A stretch of 64,000 bases of DNA from Algoriphagus sp. CAU 1675. GTDB taxonomy: Bacteria; Bacteroidota; Bacteroidia; Cytophagales; Cyclobacteriaceae. The notes below the pieces were generated by a model. It ran no database searches and was not told the DNA's origin. It saw only the letters and a program-made list of their open reading frames with translations. Of this stretch, positions 15,981 through 25,063 are shown one piece after another. The stretch's first letter is position 1, and each line of letters begins with the position of its first letter. Location of the stretch: NCBI RefSeq assembly GCF_029222925.1, contig NZ_JARHUI010000004.1, forward strand, positions 310,001 through 374,000. The letters run 5' to 3'. A program made the translations under genes and the position numbers.

Positions 15981-16667
15981 ATGCTACCACCACAAATTGC
16001 AGTACTCATCCTGGGATTAATGGGTTCACCCGAACCTGCAATTAAGGAAAACACCACCATTATTAATGAAATAAAAGATCCAGTCATCGAAATGTATGAT
16101 GAACTGGTTTCCAACACTGACGAAGCCCCTTCGCCCGAAGTATTTCGCTTGGCCATGGAAGGATACCAAAAGCTCAGTAATGAGCTTAAGAATCAAACCT
16201 TGACAATTATTGATTTCAGCTTGCCATCAACCGAAAAAAGAATGTGGATCATTGATCCAATTAAGGCTGAGGTATTGCTTCATTCGGTAGTTTCCCATGG
16301 AAGAAATTCCGGAGACTTGATGGCGGTTAGGTTCTCCAACAAGCCACAATCCTATCAAAGCAGTTTGGGTTTTTATAAGACCGCTGAAACCTATCAGGGA
16401 AAACACGGCTACTCTCTAAGATTGGACGGGCTTGAAAAAGGCTTCAACGATCAGGCAAGAAACAGGGCCATTGTAATTCATGGAGCAGATTATGCCCAAG
16501 AGAATTTTGCCAAATCTGTGGGAAGATTGGGAAGAAGCTTAGGATGTCCTGCGCTTCCTCCACACTTATCAGCACAAGCTATCAATTTAATAAAAGAAGG
16601 TTCTTTATTGTTCATTTTCGGAGACGATGAGAACTACCTGAACCAGTCAATGCTTCTTCAGCCTTGA
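15981..16667 (+). CDS. L,D-transpeptidase-like murein catalytic-domain protein (YkuD_2 type)
   Basis: A 228-residue protein whose second half carries the YkuD_2 hallmarks: RAIVIHGADYA with His167, and GRSLGCPALP with the nucleophile Cys189. Such domains attack meso-diaminopimelate in peptidoglycan peptides. The N-terminus MLPPQIAVLILGLMGSPEP is hydrophobic but short, so secretion is plausible rather than certain. It ends exactly where the convergent 544-residue L,D-transpeptidase gene ends (adjacent bases 16667 and 16668), placing two related cell-wall enzymes tail to tail. A possible -7 box (TAAGTTTC, one mismatch) lies near 15910. Confidence 0.82.
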   Translation: MLPPQIAVLILGLMGSPEPAIKENTTIINEIKDPVIEMYDELVSNTDEAPSPEVFRLAMEGYQKLSNELKNQTLTIIDFSLPSTEKRMWIIDPIKAEVLLHSVVSHGRNSGDLMAVRFSNKPQSYQSSLGFYKTAETYQGKHGYSLRLDGLEKGFNDQARNRAIVIHGADYAQENFAKSVGRLGRSLGCPALPPHLSAQAINLIKEGSLLFIFGDDENYLNQSMLLQP

Positions 16668-18302
16668 TTAGAAATTAAGTAGGGATCGTAATTCCTCATC
16701 TCGGTTATAAATGTCCGGCCTAAAATGTGGCTGGCCATTTGTATCCGCCCAAAAAGTCAAATAGACAATCAATACCGGGATATTTTTTTGAAGATTGACA
16801 ATTTGCTCTTTTCCCTGGTTCATTGCCTCCTCTATATTTTCAGAGGTCCATTCCTCCATGTCATCCAGTAAAATCTGCGCAAACTGAAAAGGATCCTGCA
16901 TTCGGATACAACCATGGCTGAAAGTCCTTACTTCTCTATCAAATAAGTGTTTTCCCGGGGTATCATGAAGATAGACATTGTACCTGTTTGGGAACATAAA
17001 CTTGACCAAACCAAGAGAATTAAAAGTTCCGGGCTTTTGGCGGATCAAATAGGGAAATGGCCTTTGAGCCCAATTTATCTGGGAGTTGGGAACTACCGTT
17101 CCAGATCCTGTCACCACTTCCATATGATTCCTGGATAGGTAATCAGAATTTCTTCTAATCGCAGGAATAACCTCATTCCTTGCAATTGAGGGAGGAATAT
17201 TCCAATAGGGGCTGAAAACGATATATCGCATTGCAGCTGTAAATACCGGCGATTGATTTTTATAGGTTCCTACAATCACTCTGGTTGAAAAAATAGTATC
17301 TGTTGGAGATCTATAATCCAGTCGGAAGTTGGGAATGTTGATTAAAATCAGATCACTTTGAAAAAAACTATTCGGAATCCAACGAAGGCGCTCCAGGTTG
17401 ATCGCCGCTTTTTGCATCAGATCCACGGGGGATTCATTCAGCGCGGACAAAGTCAGCTTGCCTAAAATCCCATCCGCTTCAAGACCTTTGGCCAATTGAT
17501 AGTTCTTGACGGATTCAAATAGTAAGGAATCATAGTCTCGGGATTCCAATTCCATATTTTCCCCCAAATACCCCCAAAAACCCAACCTTTCACGGACAGT
17601 TGGAATTTGACTGTTTGATTCTCCAACTTTGATGGATTTATCGGTTTTTAGAGGTTTCCAATTTAAATCATCCCCCTTAGCCTTTTCTTCCAATTCCCTG
17701 ATCACTTCCCTTCCTTTCCTGTAGGCTGGGTATTCAGGATATAGTTTTTCGAGACCCTCCCGAATACTTTGCGACTGAATCGACTCATTCAGTAAGTCTG
17801 CATAATTTGCTGTCTGTGGCTTTCTGGGGATATCCCAACTTACCTTCAGTCTGGAAGGGTCTACTTTTCCCCTATCCAAATGTGAGGCCAGCAAGAAATA
17901 AGCATCACTTAGAAACAATTCCAATTCCGCAAGATCAGTCAAACTATTAGAAACACCTGATTTCTGATTGGACTCAAAAGCTTCAAAAAATGTCTCTATG
18001 ATCCCTAAATGGTAGGCTTCAGGGTTCAGTCCATCGTATTTCGCCTGACGGATTTCAAATCGCATTTCATAGGCCAACTCATTCAGTAAACCGTTTTCTG
18101 ACCAAACAGGTGTGAAGTTTCTATCCGCGTAAAATCGAAAGGTTTCCCCAGTCTTTTGAATTGGCACCCCACTTAAATTCAGCTTGCCTTCTTCAGGGGC
18201 TTGTTCAAGATTGAATCGGATTTGCTCAGAAAGATCCTGTGCACTGACACTGGTATAAATCAGCACGCAAAGGAATAACAAAAAAATTGAGCGAAGCTTC
18301 AT
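16668..18302 (-). CDS. L,D-transpeptidase, YcbB/LdtD type, with peptidoglycan-binding domain
   Basis: A 544-residue exported enzyme with the signal peptide MKLRSIFLLFLCVLIYTSVSAQ. It follows the YcbB layout: an N-terminal scaffold domain (about 30-240), a peptidoglycan-binding domain around 253-290 (SVKNYQLAKGLEADGILGKLT), and a YkuD catalytic domain from about 305, ending with the motif FSHGCIRMQDP that holds His463 and nucleophile Cys465. SPYWNIPPSIA is the family segment preceding the YcbB capping loop. It forms 3-3 cross-links between stem peptides in the periplasm. It starts 3 bp after kdsA on the same strand, last in the envelope operon beginning at 21248. Confidence 0.92.
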   Translation of the reverse strand: MKLRSIFLLFLCVLIYTSVSAQDLSEQIRFNLEQAPEEGKLNLSGVPIQKTGETFRFYADRNFTPVWSENGLLNELAYEMRFEIRQAKYDGLNPEAYHLGIIETFFEAFESNQKSGVSNSLTDLAELELFLSDAYFLLASHLDRGKVDPSRLKVSWDIPRKPQTANYADLLNESIQSQSIREGLEKLYPEYPAYRKGREVIRELEEKAKGDDLNWKPLKTDKSIKVGESNSQIPTVRERLGFWGYLGENMELESRDYDSLLFESVKNYQLAKGLEADGILGKLTLSALNESPVDLMQKAAINLERLRWIPNSFFQSDLILINIPNFRLDYRSPTDTIFSTRVIVGTYKNQSPVFTAAMRYIVFSPYWNIPPSIARNEVIPAIRRNSDYLSRNHMEVVTGSGTVVPNSQINWAQRPFPYLIRQKPGTFNSLGLVKFMFPNRYNVYLHDTPGKHLFDREVRTFSHGCIRMQDPFQFAQILLDDMEEWTSENIEEAMNQGKEQIVNLQKNIPVLIVYLTFWADTNGQPHFRPDIYNRDEELRSLLNF

Positions 18303-18305
18303 TGA

Positions 18306-19157
18306 TTATTGAACTTGAAAATCCTGATATTTTCTTCCCAGTACCCAAGACTCCTTCAACATGGCTAGGAAATCGCCCATTCTATGTAAGGGGATTAGAT
18401 TGGGGCCATCACTAAGCGCTTTAGCCGGTTCAGGGTGCGTTTCGATAAAAAACCCATCAATTCCTGTTGCAGCAGCAGCTCTGGCCAAAATGGGAGCAAA
18501 TTCCCGCTGTCCCCCACTGCTACCACCCTGTCCACCGGGCTGCTGCACAGAATGGGTGATATCAAAAACAACCGGAGCAAATTGCCGCATAATAGGCAAG
18601 CCCCTCATATCGACAACCAAATTATGGTACCCCAGAGAAAATCCGCGTTCAGTCAGACAAACATTATCATTGCCTGTAGACCGAATTTTATCCACCGCAT
18701 ATTTCATGTCCTCAGGAGCCATAAACTGCCCCCTTTTTATTTTGACTGCCTTTCCAGTTTTCCCCGCAGCAATCAATAAATCAGTCTGCCGGCATAGAAA
18801 TGCAGGAATCTGCAGCACATCTACAACTTGGGCAACTTCCTCAGCTTGATAACTTTCATGGATATCCGTAACCAAAGGTACATTCAAGGCCTTTCCAACT
18901 CTTTCCAGCACCTCCAGAGATTTATCCATTCCTATGCTTCTAAAAGAGGAACTTGAAGTCCTGTTGGCTTTGTCAAAGGAAGCTTTGAAAACATAGGAAA
19001 ACCCTTGCTCCTCAGCCCAAGCTTTGACCTTTGTTCCAATTTCCAGACATATATCATAGCTTTCTACCGCACACGGTCCGGCAAACAAAACTGGCTTATC
19101 ACCGCCTAAAATCACATCATCAGTGATTTTCATGGGCTGGGTATTTCTATTCATCAT
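18306..19157 (-). CDS. kdsA: 3-deoxy-8-phosphooctulonate synthase (KDO-8-P synthase)
   Basis: It condenses phosphoenolpyruvate and arabinose-5-phosphate to KDO-8-phosphate for the LPS inner core. Signatures are FAGPCAVES, FKASFDKANRTSSSSFRS, TDIHE, IPAFLCRQTDL, the KIKRGQFMAPEDM loop, DITHSVQQPGG and ETHPEPAKALSDGPN. The ATGATG at 19157/19154 overlaps the kdsC stop (ATGATGAATAG), so coupling is likely and I start there; a later ATG (19133, MKITDDVILGG) is equally compatible with the fold, and a longer frame to 19205 is not needed. kdsA acts one step before kdsC, the gene directly upstream. Confidence 0.93.
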   Translation of the reverse strand: MMNRNTQPMKITDDVILGGDKPVLFAGPCAVESYDICLEIGTKVKAWAEEQGFSYVFKASFDKANRTSSSSFRSIGMDKSLEVLERVGKALNVPLVTDIHESYQAEEVAQVVDVLQIPAFLCRQTDLLIAAGKTGKAVKIKRGQFMAPEDMKYAVDKIRSTGNDNVCLTERGFSLGYHNLVVDMRGLPIMRQFAPVVFDITHSVQQPGGQGGSSGGQREFAPILARAAAATGIDGFFIETHPEPAKALSDGPNLIPLHRMGDFLAMLKESWVLGRKYQDFQVQ

Positions 19158-19725
19158 CTTTTTTTGTAAAGGTCTCAACCAAGGGAGCCAATCTCCCTTT
19201 GGCATGTAAAATCAAATCTGAAACTTCTCTGAACACTCCTTTTCCTCCTGCAATAGAAGAAACATAATCTGCATGAGGTTTCACATAAAACAAGCCATCA
19301 GAAGGAACCACAGAGAATCCAACTCGGCTCATAATCGGTAAATCAATCAAATCATCTCCAATGTAGGCCACCTCACTGAGCTGAATTTCCAATGTTTCAA
19401 GGACTTCATCTAATTTCTTTCCCTTGTCCTTGATGCCATGGTAATGAAAATCAAATCGTAATTCCTCACATCTGTTTTCTACCACTTTGGAATTTCTGCC
19501 GGTTATGGCTCCAACCATTACCCCATTTTTCCGGAGGTGCTGCACGATCAATCCGTCTTTGACATTGTACTTTTTGTACTCCGTCCCCAAGTCATCATAA
19601 ATAATTCCCCCATCCGTCAAAACCCCGTCCACATCTGTTACCAGGAGTTTGATTTTTGAAGCTTTTTCCAAGACTTCTTGTGACACACCGCTAAAATATT
19701 CACGGATTATTTTTTCTGTTTCCAT
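19147..19725 (-). CDS. kdsC: 3-deoxy-D-manno-octulosonate 8-phosphate phosphatase
   Basis: A HAD-superfamily phosphatase that removes phosphate from KDO-8-P to give KDO. The 192 residues contain motif I DVDGVLTDG with nucleophile Asp31 and Asp33, motif II GAITGRNS, and motif IV YIGDDLIDLPIM. The absence of a cap domain and the tetramer-type beta-hairpin (GGIIYDDLGTEYKKYNVKDGL) are typical of KdsC. It overlaps the upstream nitrilase-fusion gene by 19 bp and kdsA by about 11 bp, so LPS sugar synthesis is one tightly coupled operon. Confidence 0.94.
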   Translation of the reverse strand: METEKIIREYFSGVSQEVLEKASKIKLLVTDVDGVLTDGGIIYDDLGTEYKKYNVKDGLIVQHLRKNGVMVGAITGRNSKVVENRCEELRFDFHYHGIKDKGKKLDEVLETLEIQLSEVAYIGDDLIDLPIMSRVGFSVVPSDGLFYVKPHADYVSSIAGGKGVFREVSDLILHAKGRLAPLVETFTKKDDE

Positions 19726-21248
19726 TGAATCGAATATAGATCTAATCTTCTTTGCTCAAGATTTCTTACGCTTCCTGCTTTTCGCTGCTTGGTCAACAGG
19801 TCAAGATCCACATCTGCCACAATAGTGGTTTCGGCATTTTCTGAAGCCTGAGCTACTATGGAGTCATGCGGGAAAGAAAAATCAGAGGGTGAATAAATCG
19901 CTGCCTGTGAATACTGGATATCCATATTCTCCACTTTTGGAAGATTTCCTACGGACCCTGTAATCGCCACATAGCATTCATTTTCTATTGCCCTTGATTT
20001 TGCACAGGTACTGACCCGAAGGAAGGCGTTTTTAGTATCCGTCCAGAAAGGAACAAAAAGAATGTCCATATCCTGTTCAGCTAGAATTCTTCCCAATTCA
20101 GGGAATTCCACATCATAACAAATCAAGATCCCAATTCTACCCGCATCGGTATCAAAAACATGAATTCCATTACCACCTTGAAGTCCCCAATAGGACGCTT
20201 CATCCGGAGTAATGTGAAGTTTATATTGTTTGGCCTGTGTTCCGTCCCTTCTGCAGAGATAACTCACGTTTCGCAAGCGCTTTCCATCGTATTCCGGCAT
20301 AGATCCTGCAATTATATTCACGTTGTAGGAAACCGCCAGATCACTCATTCTACTTACGATTTCGTCAGTATAGTCCGCAAGATTCCGAATCGCTTCAGAA
20401 GCATCCATATCATTAAACTCGGCCAAAAGCGGCGCATTGAAAAATTCCGGAAGCAAACAAAAGTCGGACTTGTATCCCGAAACCGTATCCACAAAAAACT
20501 CCACCTGCTGCATCAAGTCATCCACATTTGAAAAGCGGCGCATTTTCCACTGAACCAGACCCAACCGAACGATTGATTTTTTGTTCCCAATTAGCTTTTC
20601 ATCCTTCTCATAATAGATGTTGATCCACTCCAACAAGGTGGCATAGGCCCGGGAATCGGTGTCTTCAGGAAGATACTTTGTTATCACCTTTCGAACGTGA
20701 AATTCATTGGCCAACTGAAAAGAAAGTACAGGATCGAAAATCTCCTTATTCTTTACCAAGTCAATGTATTTTCGAGGAGTCATTTCATCCGCATACTTTG
20801 AGTATCCGGGGATTCGACCGCCTGCAATGATGGATCTGAGATTCAGGTTTTCACAAAGTTCCTTTCTGGCATCGTAGAGTCGACGTCCCAATCTCATCCC
20901 CCGATAGTCAACATGTACAAAAACATCCGTACCGTACAGCGTATCCCCGTCTTCATCATGGGTATCAAACTTGCCGTATCCCGTTATTTGATCATAGGTA
21001 TGGTTATCCCCAAACTTGGCATAATCGACGATGATACTTAAAGCGGCAGCCACTACTTTTCCATTGTCTTCAATACAAATCTGCCCTTCAGGGAAAACCT
21101 TTAGTTGATTCTTAAGTTCCTGTTTTGTCAGGGCTCCGATTTTATTTTTGTAAATGGAAGCCATGATCTCGCGGATATCCTCATAATCAGACAGTTTTAT
21201 GTTTCGAAGTCTAAGTCTGTGTTCGAGCTCTTCCCTTTGCTTACTCAT
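19707..21248 (-). CDS. GNAT acetyltransferase fused to carbon-nitrogen hydrolase (nitrilase superfamily)
   Basis: A 513-residue two-domain protein. Residues about 12-170 form a GNAT domain (VDYRGMRLGRRLYDARKELC is the acetyl-CoA-binding segment). After a linker, residues about 225-500 form a nitrilase-fold amidohydrolase with the Glu-Lys-Cys triad visible in CLLPEFFNAPL, YKLHITPDE and LICYDVEFPELG. This fusion is widespread in Bacteroidota; its substrate is not established, and it may acetylate one compound and hydrolyse an amide in another. It is first in the kdsC-kdsA-ldt operon, although nothing in it points to cell-wall chemistry. The likely promoter overlaps its start. Confidence 0.88.
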   Translation of the reverse strand: MSKQREELEHRLRLRNIKLSDYEDIREIMASIYKNKIGALTKQELKNQLKVFPEGQICIEDNGKVVAAALSIIVDYAKFGDNHTYDQITGYGKFDTHDEDGDTLYGTDVFVHVDYRGMRLGRRLYDARKELCENLNLRSIIAGGRIPGYSKYADEMTPRKYIDLVKNKEIFDPVLSFQLANEFHVRKVITKYLPEDTDSRAYATLLEWINIYYEKDEKLIGNKKSIVRLGLVQWKMRRFSNVDDLMQQVEFFVDTVSGYKSDFCLLPEFFNAPLLAEFNDMDASEAIRNLADYTDEIVSRMSDLAVSYNVNIIAGSMPEYDGKRLRNVSYLCRRDGTQAKQYKLHITPDEASYWGLQGGNGIHVFDTDAGRIGILICYDVEFPELGRILAEQDMDILFVPFWTDTKNAFLRVSTCAKSRAIENECYVAITGSVGNLPKVENMDIQYSQAAIYSPSDFSFPHDSIVAQASENAETTIVADVDLDLLTKQRKAGSVRNLEQRRLDLYSIQWKQKK

Positions 21249-21252
21249 GCAT

Positions 21253-21286
21253 CAAAATTAATTAATATCAATCAAAAATTTCACAA
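21253..21286 (-). promoter_or_regulatory. Possible promoter of the nitrilase-kdsC-kdsA-ldt operon
   Basis: On the minus strand TTG (21286-21284), 23 nt, TAATTTTG (21260-21253). The -7 box ends only 4 nt before the ATG at 21248, so a transcript from it would be leaderless or nearly so. Confidence 0.4.
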
Positions 21287-21414
21287 AACTTAAAACAACA
21301 AGCCCAAAACAGAATTTTATATTGATTTCAATAAGAAATTGAAAATTAAGAGATTTGGCCTTTAGATTGTGAATATTTTTAAGTTCGAATTTCGACAAAG
21401 TACTTAGAAAATCT

Positions 21415-22317
21415 ATGCAAAGCACCATAAATCAAGCTCCAGAACCCCAACAATTTGATTTCTTTTCCTGGTTGGAAAAAATCCTTAATTCAAGTCTTTT
21501 TAACCTTGGCGACAACAAATTAACCCTAGGCTTAATCCTAACTCTGATCATTTCTTTTACTTTGCTTTTTATCCTAGCAGAATGGCTTAGGAGATTCTTG
21601 GTCAACAAAATCCTGACCCGCTACCACATGACTTTGGGAACCCGGCAATCTATCGGCACCATGGTCAAATATTTATTGGTATTCGCAGGTGTCTTTTCCA
21701 TACTCCAAACCAACGGAATAGATCTTAGTGCATTCGGTGTTTTGGCTGGAGCTATCGGTGTAGGTATTGGTTTTGGTCTTCAGAACGTCACCAACAACTT
21801 CATCAGTGGGTTGATCATCCTGTTTGAGAGACCTATCAAAATTGGAGACCGAATTGAGGTAGGGAATGTGAACGGGGACGTAGTGAAAATATCGGCAAGA
21901 TCTACAATGATAGTCACCAATGATAATATTACCATTATTGTGCCCAATAGTCAGTTTATCGATAGTGAAGTGATCAACTGGTCCCATAGTGACCGAATGG
22001 TAAGATTTAATTTCCCGGTTGGGGTAGCTTATAAAGAAGATCCCGAAAAGGTAAGGCAAATCCTTTTGGAAGTTGCTAATTCAAACCCTGGAGTTTTGAA
22101 CCATCCCGAATCAGATGTATTATTTGAAGAATACGGGGACAATAGTATTAATTTCAACTTAAGAGTATGGACCTCTGAATATATCAACAAACCCAAAGTA
22201 TTGAAAAGCCAGCTTTACTTTGAAATTTTCAAAAAATTCAAGGAAAACGATGTAGAAATCCCTTTCCCTCAACGAGATTTGCACCTTAGGTCCGGGTTTG
22301 AAAATTTTAAAATTTAA
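21415..22317 (+). CDS. Small-conductance mechanosensitive channel (MscS family)
   Basis: A 300-residue inner-membrane channel that releases solutes on hypo-osmotic shock. Three membrane segments (about 35-57, 82-98 and 103-137) are followed by the cytoplasmic beta domain. The third segment is the pore helix with glycine/alanine packing, GVLAGAIGVGIGFGLQNVTNNFISG, then the family signature LFERPIKIGDRIEV and the beta-domain NDNITIIVPNSQFIDSEVINWS. Length is near E. coli MscS (286), so it has no extra sensor domains. It is divergent from the nitrilase-fusion operon. Confidence 0.93.
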   Translation: MQSTINQAPEPQQFDFFSWLEKILNSSLFNLGDNKLTLGLILTLIISFTLLFILAEWLRRFLVNKILTRYHMTLGTRQSIGTMVKYLLVFAGVFSILQTNGIDLSAFGVLAGAIGVGIGFGLQNVTNNFISGLIILFERPIKIGDRIEVGNVNGDVVKISARSTMIVTNDNITIIVPNSQFIDSEVINWSHSDRMVRFNFPVGVAYKEDPEKVRQILLEVANSNPGVLNHPESDVLFEEYGDNSINFNLRVWTSEYINKPKVLKSQLYFEIFKKFKENDVEIPFPQRDLHLRSGFENFKI

Positions 22318-22362
22318 ATTATTTTTCAACCAGAGGCCTATTTGTGAAGGGGTAGAAACAAA

Positions 22363-23289
22363 ATGAAAAAGCTTTTTATCATATTATTTTTAATTTTTTT
22401 GCTGGGTGAGATTAAGGCACAAAGCTTTTATAGATATCGTTTTGAGGAACCATGGTCTATTTCTGCAGGATTAGGACCTACTCAGTATTTTGGGGAATTG
22501 TACTCCTTTTGGAAATACAATGAGGGAGTTCAGCCGGATTGGCATGCCAACTTTTCCATCAATTATGTCTTCGGTACCCATCTCAAAGCCCGACTGGAAG
22601 GAACTTATTATAAAATGTCCGGACATGATTTACCTTCAGATCCAAGGGCATACCGGACTCCAAGAAATTTGTTTTTCAGGGCAAAAAATTGGGAAGGGAC
22701 AGGGATTATTGAATACTACTGGCATCCGGTCAAAGTAAACAACATCACCCGCCATCTCTGGAATCCGTACATCTTTTTCGGTTTGGGAATGTCCACCAAC
22801 AATCCCGAGACAAAACTCCGTGGGGAATGGGTGGATTTGAGACCTTACCAGTTGGAAAACAATCCCTATGAGCGCTACATCTTGGTATTCCCAATGGGAT
22901 TGGGGTTCAAATACAAACTGAATGTATACATGGATTTAAAGTTTGAAGGAAATTACCGCTTCACTCTTACGGATTACATGGATGACATATCCGCCTACAA
23001 TGTCAATGAATTTTACCTTGATTTGGTAGAGGACTATCTGGACGGAAGCAATCCTGACCGCCTCCGATTAGCAATTCGAAACCCTGATTTCATCTTAGAA
23101 AGTGGGGAGCCAAATGTACCTAAAATCCTTCAAAACAATGGAAGAATCCGTCGGGGATCGGGATTACAACACCGGTATGATGGATACATGACCGTGAGTT
23201 TGGGATTGGAAATCTACTTGTCTGAGGACATTTTTGACAACTGGATATTCAGAGACAGGATTTACGAAAAACGATTCAGATTCTGGTAA
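22363..23289 (+). CDS. Outer-membrane beta-barrel protein, DUF6089-like
   Basis: A 308-residue exported protein with signal peptide MKKLFIILFLIFLLGEIKAQ. The rest is rich in aromatic residues and alternating strands: WSISAGLGPTQYFGEL, ARLEGTYYKMSG, NPYIFFGLGMSTNNPE, PMGLGFKYKLNVYMDLKFEGNYRFTLTDYMDDIS. This matches the Bacteroidota DUF6089 barrel family, often annotated as outer-membrane protein of unknown function. The final residues RFRFW end in an aromatic, as expected for an outer-membrane barrel. It is 45 bp after mscS and may be co-transcribed with it. Confidence 0.75.
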   Translation: MKKLFIILFLIFLLGEIKAQSFYRYRFEEPWSISAGLGPTQYFGELYSFWKYNEGVQPDWHANFSINYVFGTHLKARLEGTYYKMSGHDLPSDPRAYRTPRNLFFRAKNWEGTGIIEYYWHPVKVNNITRHLWNPYIFFGLGMSTNNPETKLRGEWVDLRPYQLENNPYERYILVFPMGLGFKYKLNVYMDLKFEGNYRFTLTDYMDDISAYNVNEFYLDLVEDYLDGSNPDRLRLAIRNPDFILESGEPNVPKILQNNGRIRRGSGLQHRYDGYMTVSLGLEIYLSEDIFDNWIFRDRIYEKRFRFW

Positions 23290-23392
23290 AATCCATTCCT
23301 TCAGATTTTTTATTTGAGAAGGTATCCCCTAATTTCCTAATGGCATTGATCCATTTAAACCATTGGGCCGATTGAGGCAAAATCCTGAATTT

Positions 23393-25063
23393 ATGACCAA
23401 CTTCAGCTTTTGGGAATTTCTGGCAGGGTTAGGGATATTTCTTTTGGGCATGAGCCAAATGGAATCCGGACTAAAAGAACTTGCCGGAAAATCCTTTCGG
23501 AATCTCTTAAGGAAATTTACTTCCCAAACCTGGAAGGGTATCTTGACAGGCATCATGATCACGGCTGTTTTGCAAAGCAGTTCTCTGGTAACCTTGATGG
23601 TGCTTGCATTTTTAGGCGCAGGACTGATCAACCTGAAAAATTCTATAGGGGTAATCCTAGGAACCAATTTGGGTACAACGGTGACATCTTGGTTGGTTTT
23701 GACCGTTGGGTTTAAAGTAAGCATAGCTGCTTTTGCATTCCCTTTAGTTGCCTTTGGGGCATTGGTATCGATTCTGCTCAAAAATAGACCAAGCATCAAG
23801 AATACGGGTGTTTTAATCCTAGGCTTTGGATTCCTATTTTATGGGCTCGACTTGATGAAAAACTCAATCAGTGACCTTGCCACCCAATTTGAACTGTCTT
23901 CCCTTTCTGGATTGAACATTCTTGTTTTTTTACTGATAGGAGTATTGCTAACGGCCCTAATTCAATCAAGTTCTGCTACCACGGTCATTCTTCTCAGTGC
24001 CCTGAATTCCAATATCCTTGGATTGGAGCAGGCAGCTGCAGCCACTATTGGGGCCAACATTGGCACTACCATAACAGTAATTATGGGTGCTATTGGTGGT
24101 ACTCCGGACAAGAAAAGACTCGCGTTGGTTCACTTTTTATTTAACCTGATCACTGCTTCGCTAATCCTTCCCTTTTTAACTCCCTTGATCGATTGGGCAT
24201 CTTCAGGTTGGGGGAAAAACGACCCTCTGACCACATTGGCCCTTTTCAACACTTCCTTTAATTTAATTGGGGTACTATTGTTTCTTCCCTTAACTGGGAT
24301 TTTGGAAAAAAATGTCAAAAAGCGCTTTGTCAGCAAGGATGAAAAAATCAGTACCGTATATATCCATAAAGTGGATATAAATGTACCCGAAGCAGCGATT
24401 AAAGCTTTGGAAAACGAACTGGCGATCGTCTATGAAAAAACAAAAGTATTCATTGAAAATGTCCTAGGGATCAAAAAAGAAAAAGTCAATCAATATTCCC
24501 TCTGGGACAAATTTCTCGGGCAACCCTTCGAAATGATTCGTAATTATAATGAAATCAAAATATTGGAAGACGAGATCACAGAATACCATATCCGACTTCA
24601 GGGCGCCAAAATCAGTGAAATAGAAGCTAAAAAAGTCACTTCTCTGATGCTTTCCCTTCGTCTGATGATCTTTGCAGCAAAAGCCTTCAAGGATATTTAC
24701 CATAATCTTCAGGCCATGAAAGAAGCTGAAAGGGGGCTCCCTCAAAGGCTCTTGTCAGATATTCAGAAAATATCCAAAACCTACCTAAAAGAAATAGACC
24801 GGATGAAGAATCAACCTGACTCCCCGGATGATTTTCCAGCTTGGATCAAAAATATGGAATTGAAATCTGATAAAATGATTGAGGAAATGTTTGGGGAAGC
24901 AAAAAGCCACAAAACCGACATTCCCTTTTCAACACTTACCAATGTCATCAAGGAATTTCTCAGAGGCTTACAAAATTTGGGTGCCTCAGTGATTCACTGG
25001 AGACACCCAATTAATGAAGTGCTGGATTATTCGAACAATAGTAAAAACCCGTATGAAAATTAA
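23393..25063 (+). CDS. Na/Pi cotransporter family protein with PhoU-like tail
   Basis: A 556-residue inner-membrane transporter. The two inverted PNaS repeats each show a QSSS motif: AVLQSSSLVTLMVL (about 59-72) and ALIQSSSATTVILL (about 189-202), with GTNLGTTVTSW and GANIGTTITVIMG after them. From about 340 a soluble helical PhoU-like domain follows (EDEITEYHIRLQGAKISEIEAKKVTSLMLSL). Members move phosphate with sodium; NptA/YjbB-type proteins may export it. ATG 23393 begins just before the first membrane segment, while the start at 23363 adds only charged residues. The 3' end overlaps the convergent Usp gene by 4 bp. Confidence 0.9.
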   Translation: MTNFSFWEFLAGLGIFLLGMSQMESGLKELAGKSFRNLLRKFTSQTWKGILTGIMITAVLQSSSLVTLMVLAFLGAGLINLKNSIGVILGTNLGTTVTSWLVLTVGFKVSIAAFAFPLVAFGALVSILLKNRPSIKNTGVLILGFGFLFYGLDLMKNSISDLATQFELSSLSGLNILVFLLIGVLLTALIQSSSATTVILLSALNSNILGLEQAAAATIGANIGTTITVIMGAIGGTPDKKRLALVHFLFNLITASLILPFLTPLIDWASSGWGKNDPLTTLALFNTSFNLIGVLLFLPLTGILEKNVKKRFVSKDEKISTVYIHKVDINVPEAAIKALENELAIVYEKTKVFIENVLGIKKEKVNQYSLWDKFLGQPFEMIRNYNEIKILEDEITEYHIRLQGAKISEIEAKKVTSLMLSLRLMIFAAKAFKDIYHNLQAMKEAERGLPQRLLSDIQKISKTYLKEIDRMKNQPDSPDDFPAWIKNMELKSDKMIEEMFGEAKSHKTDIPFSTLTNVIKEFLRGLQNLGASVIHWRHPINEVLDYSNNSKNPYEN

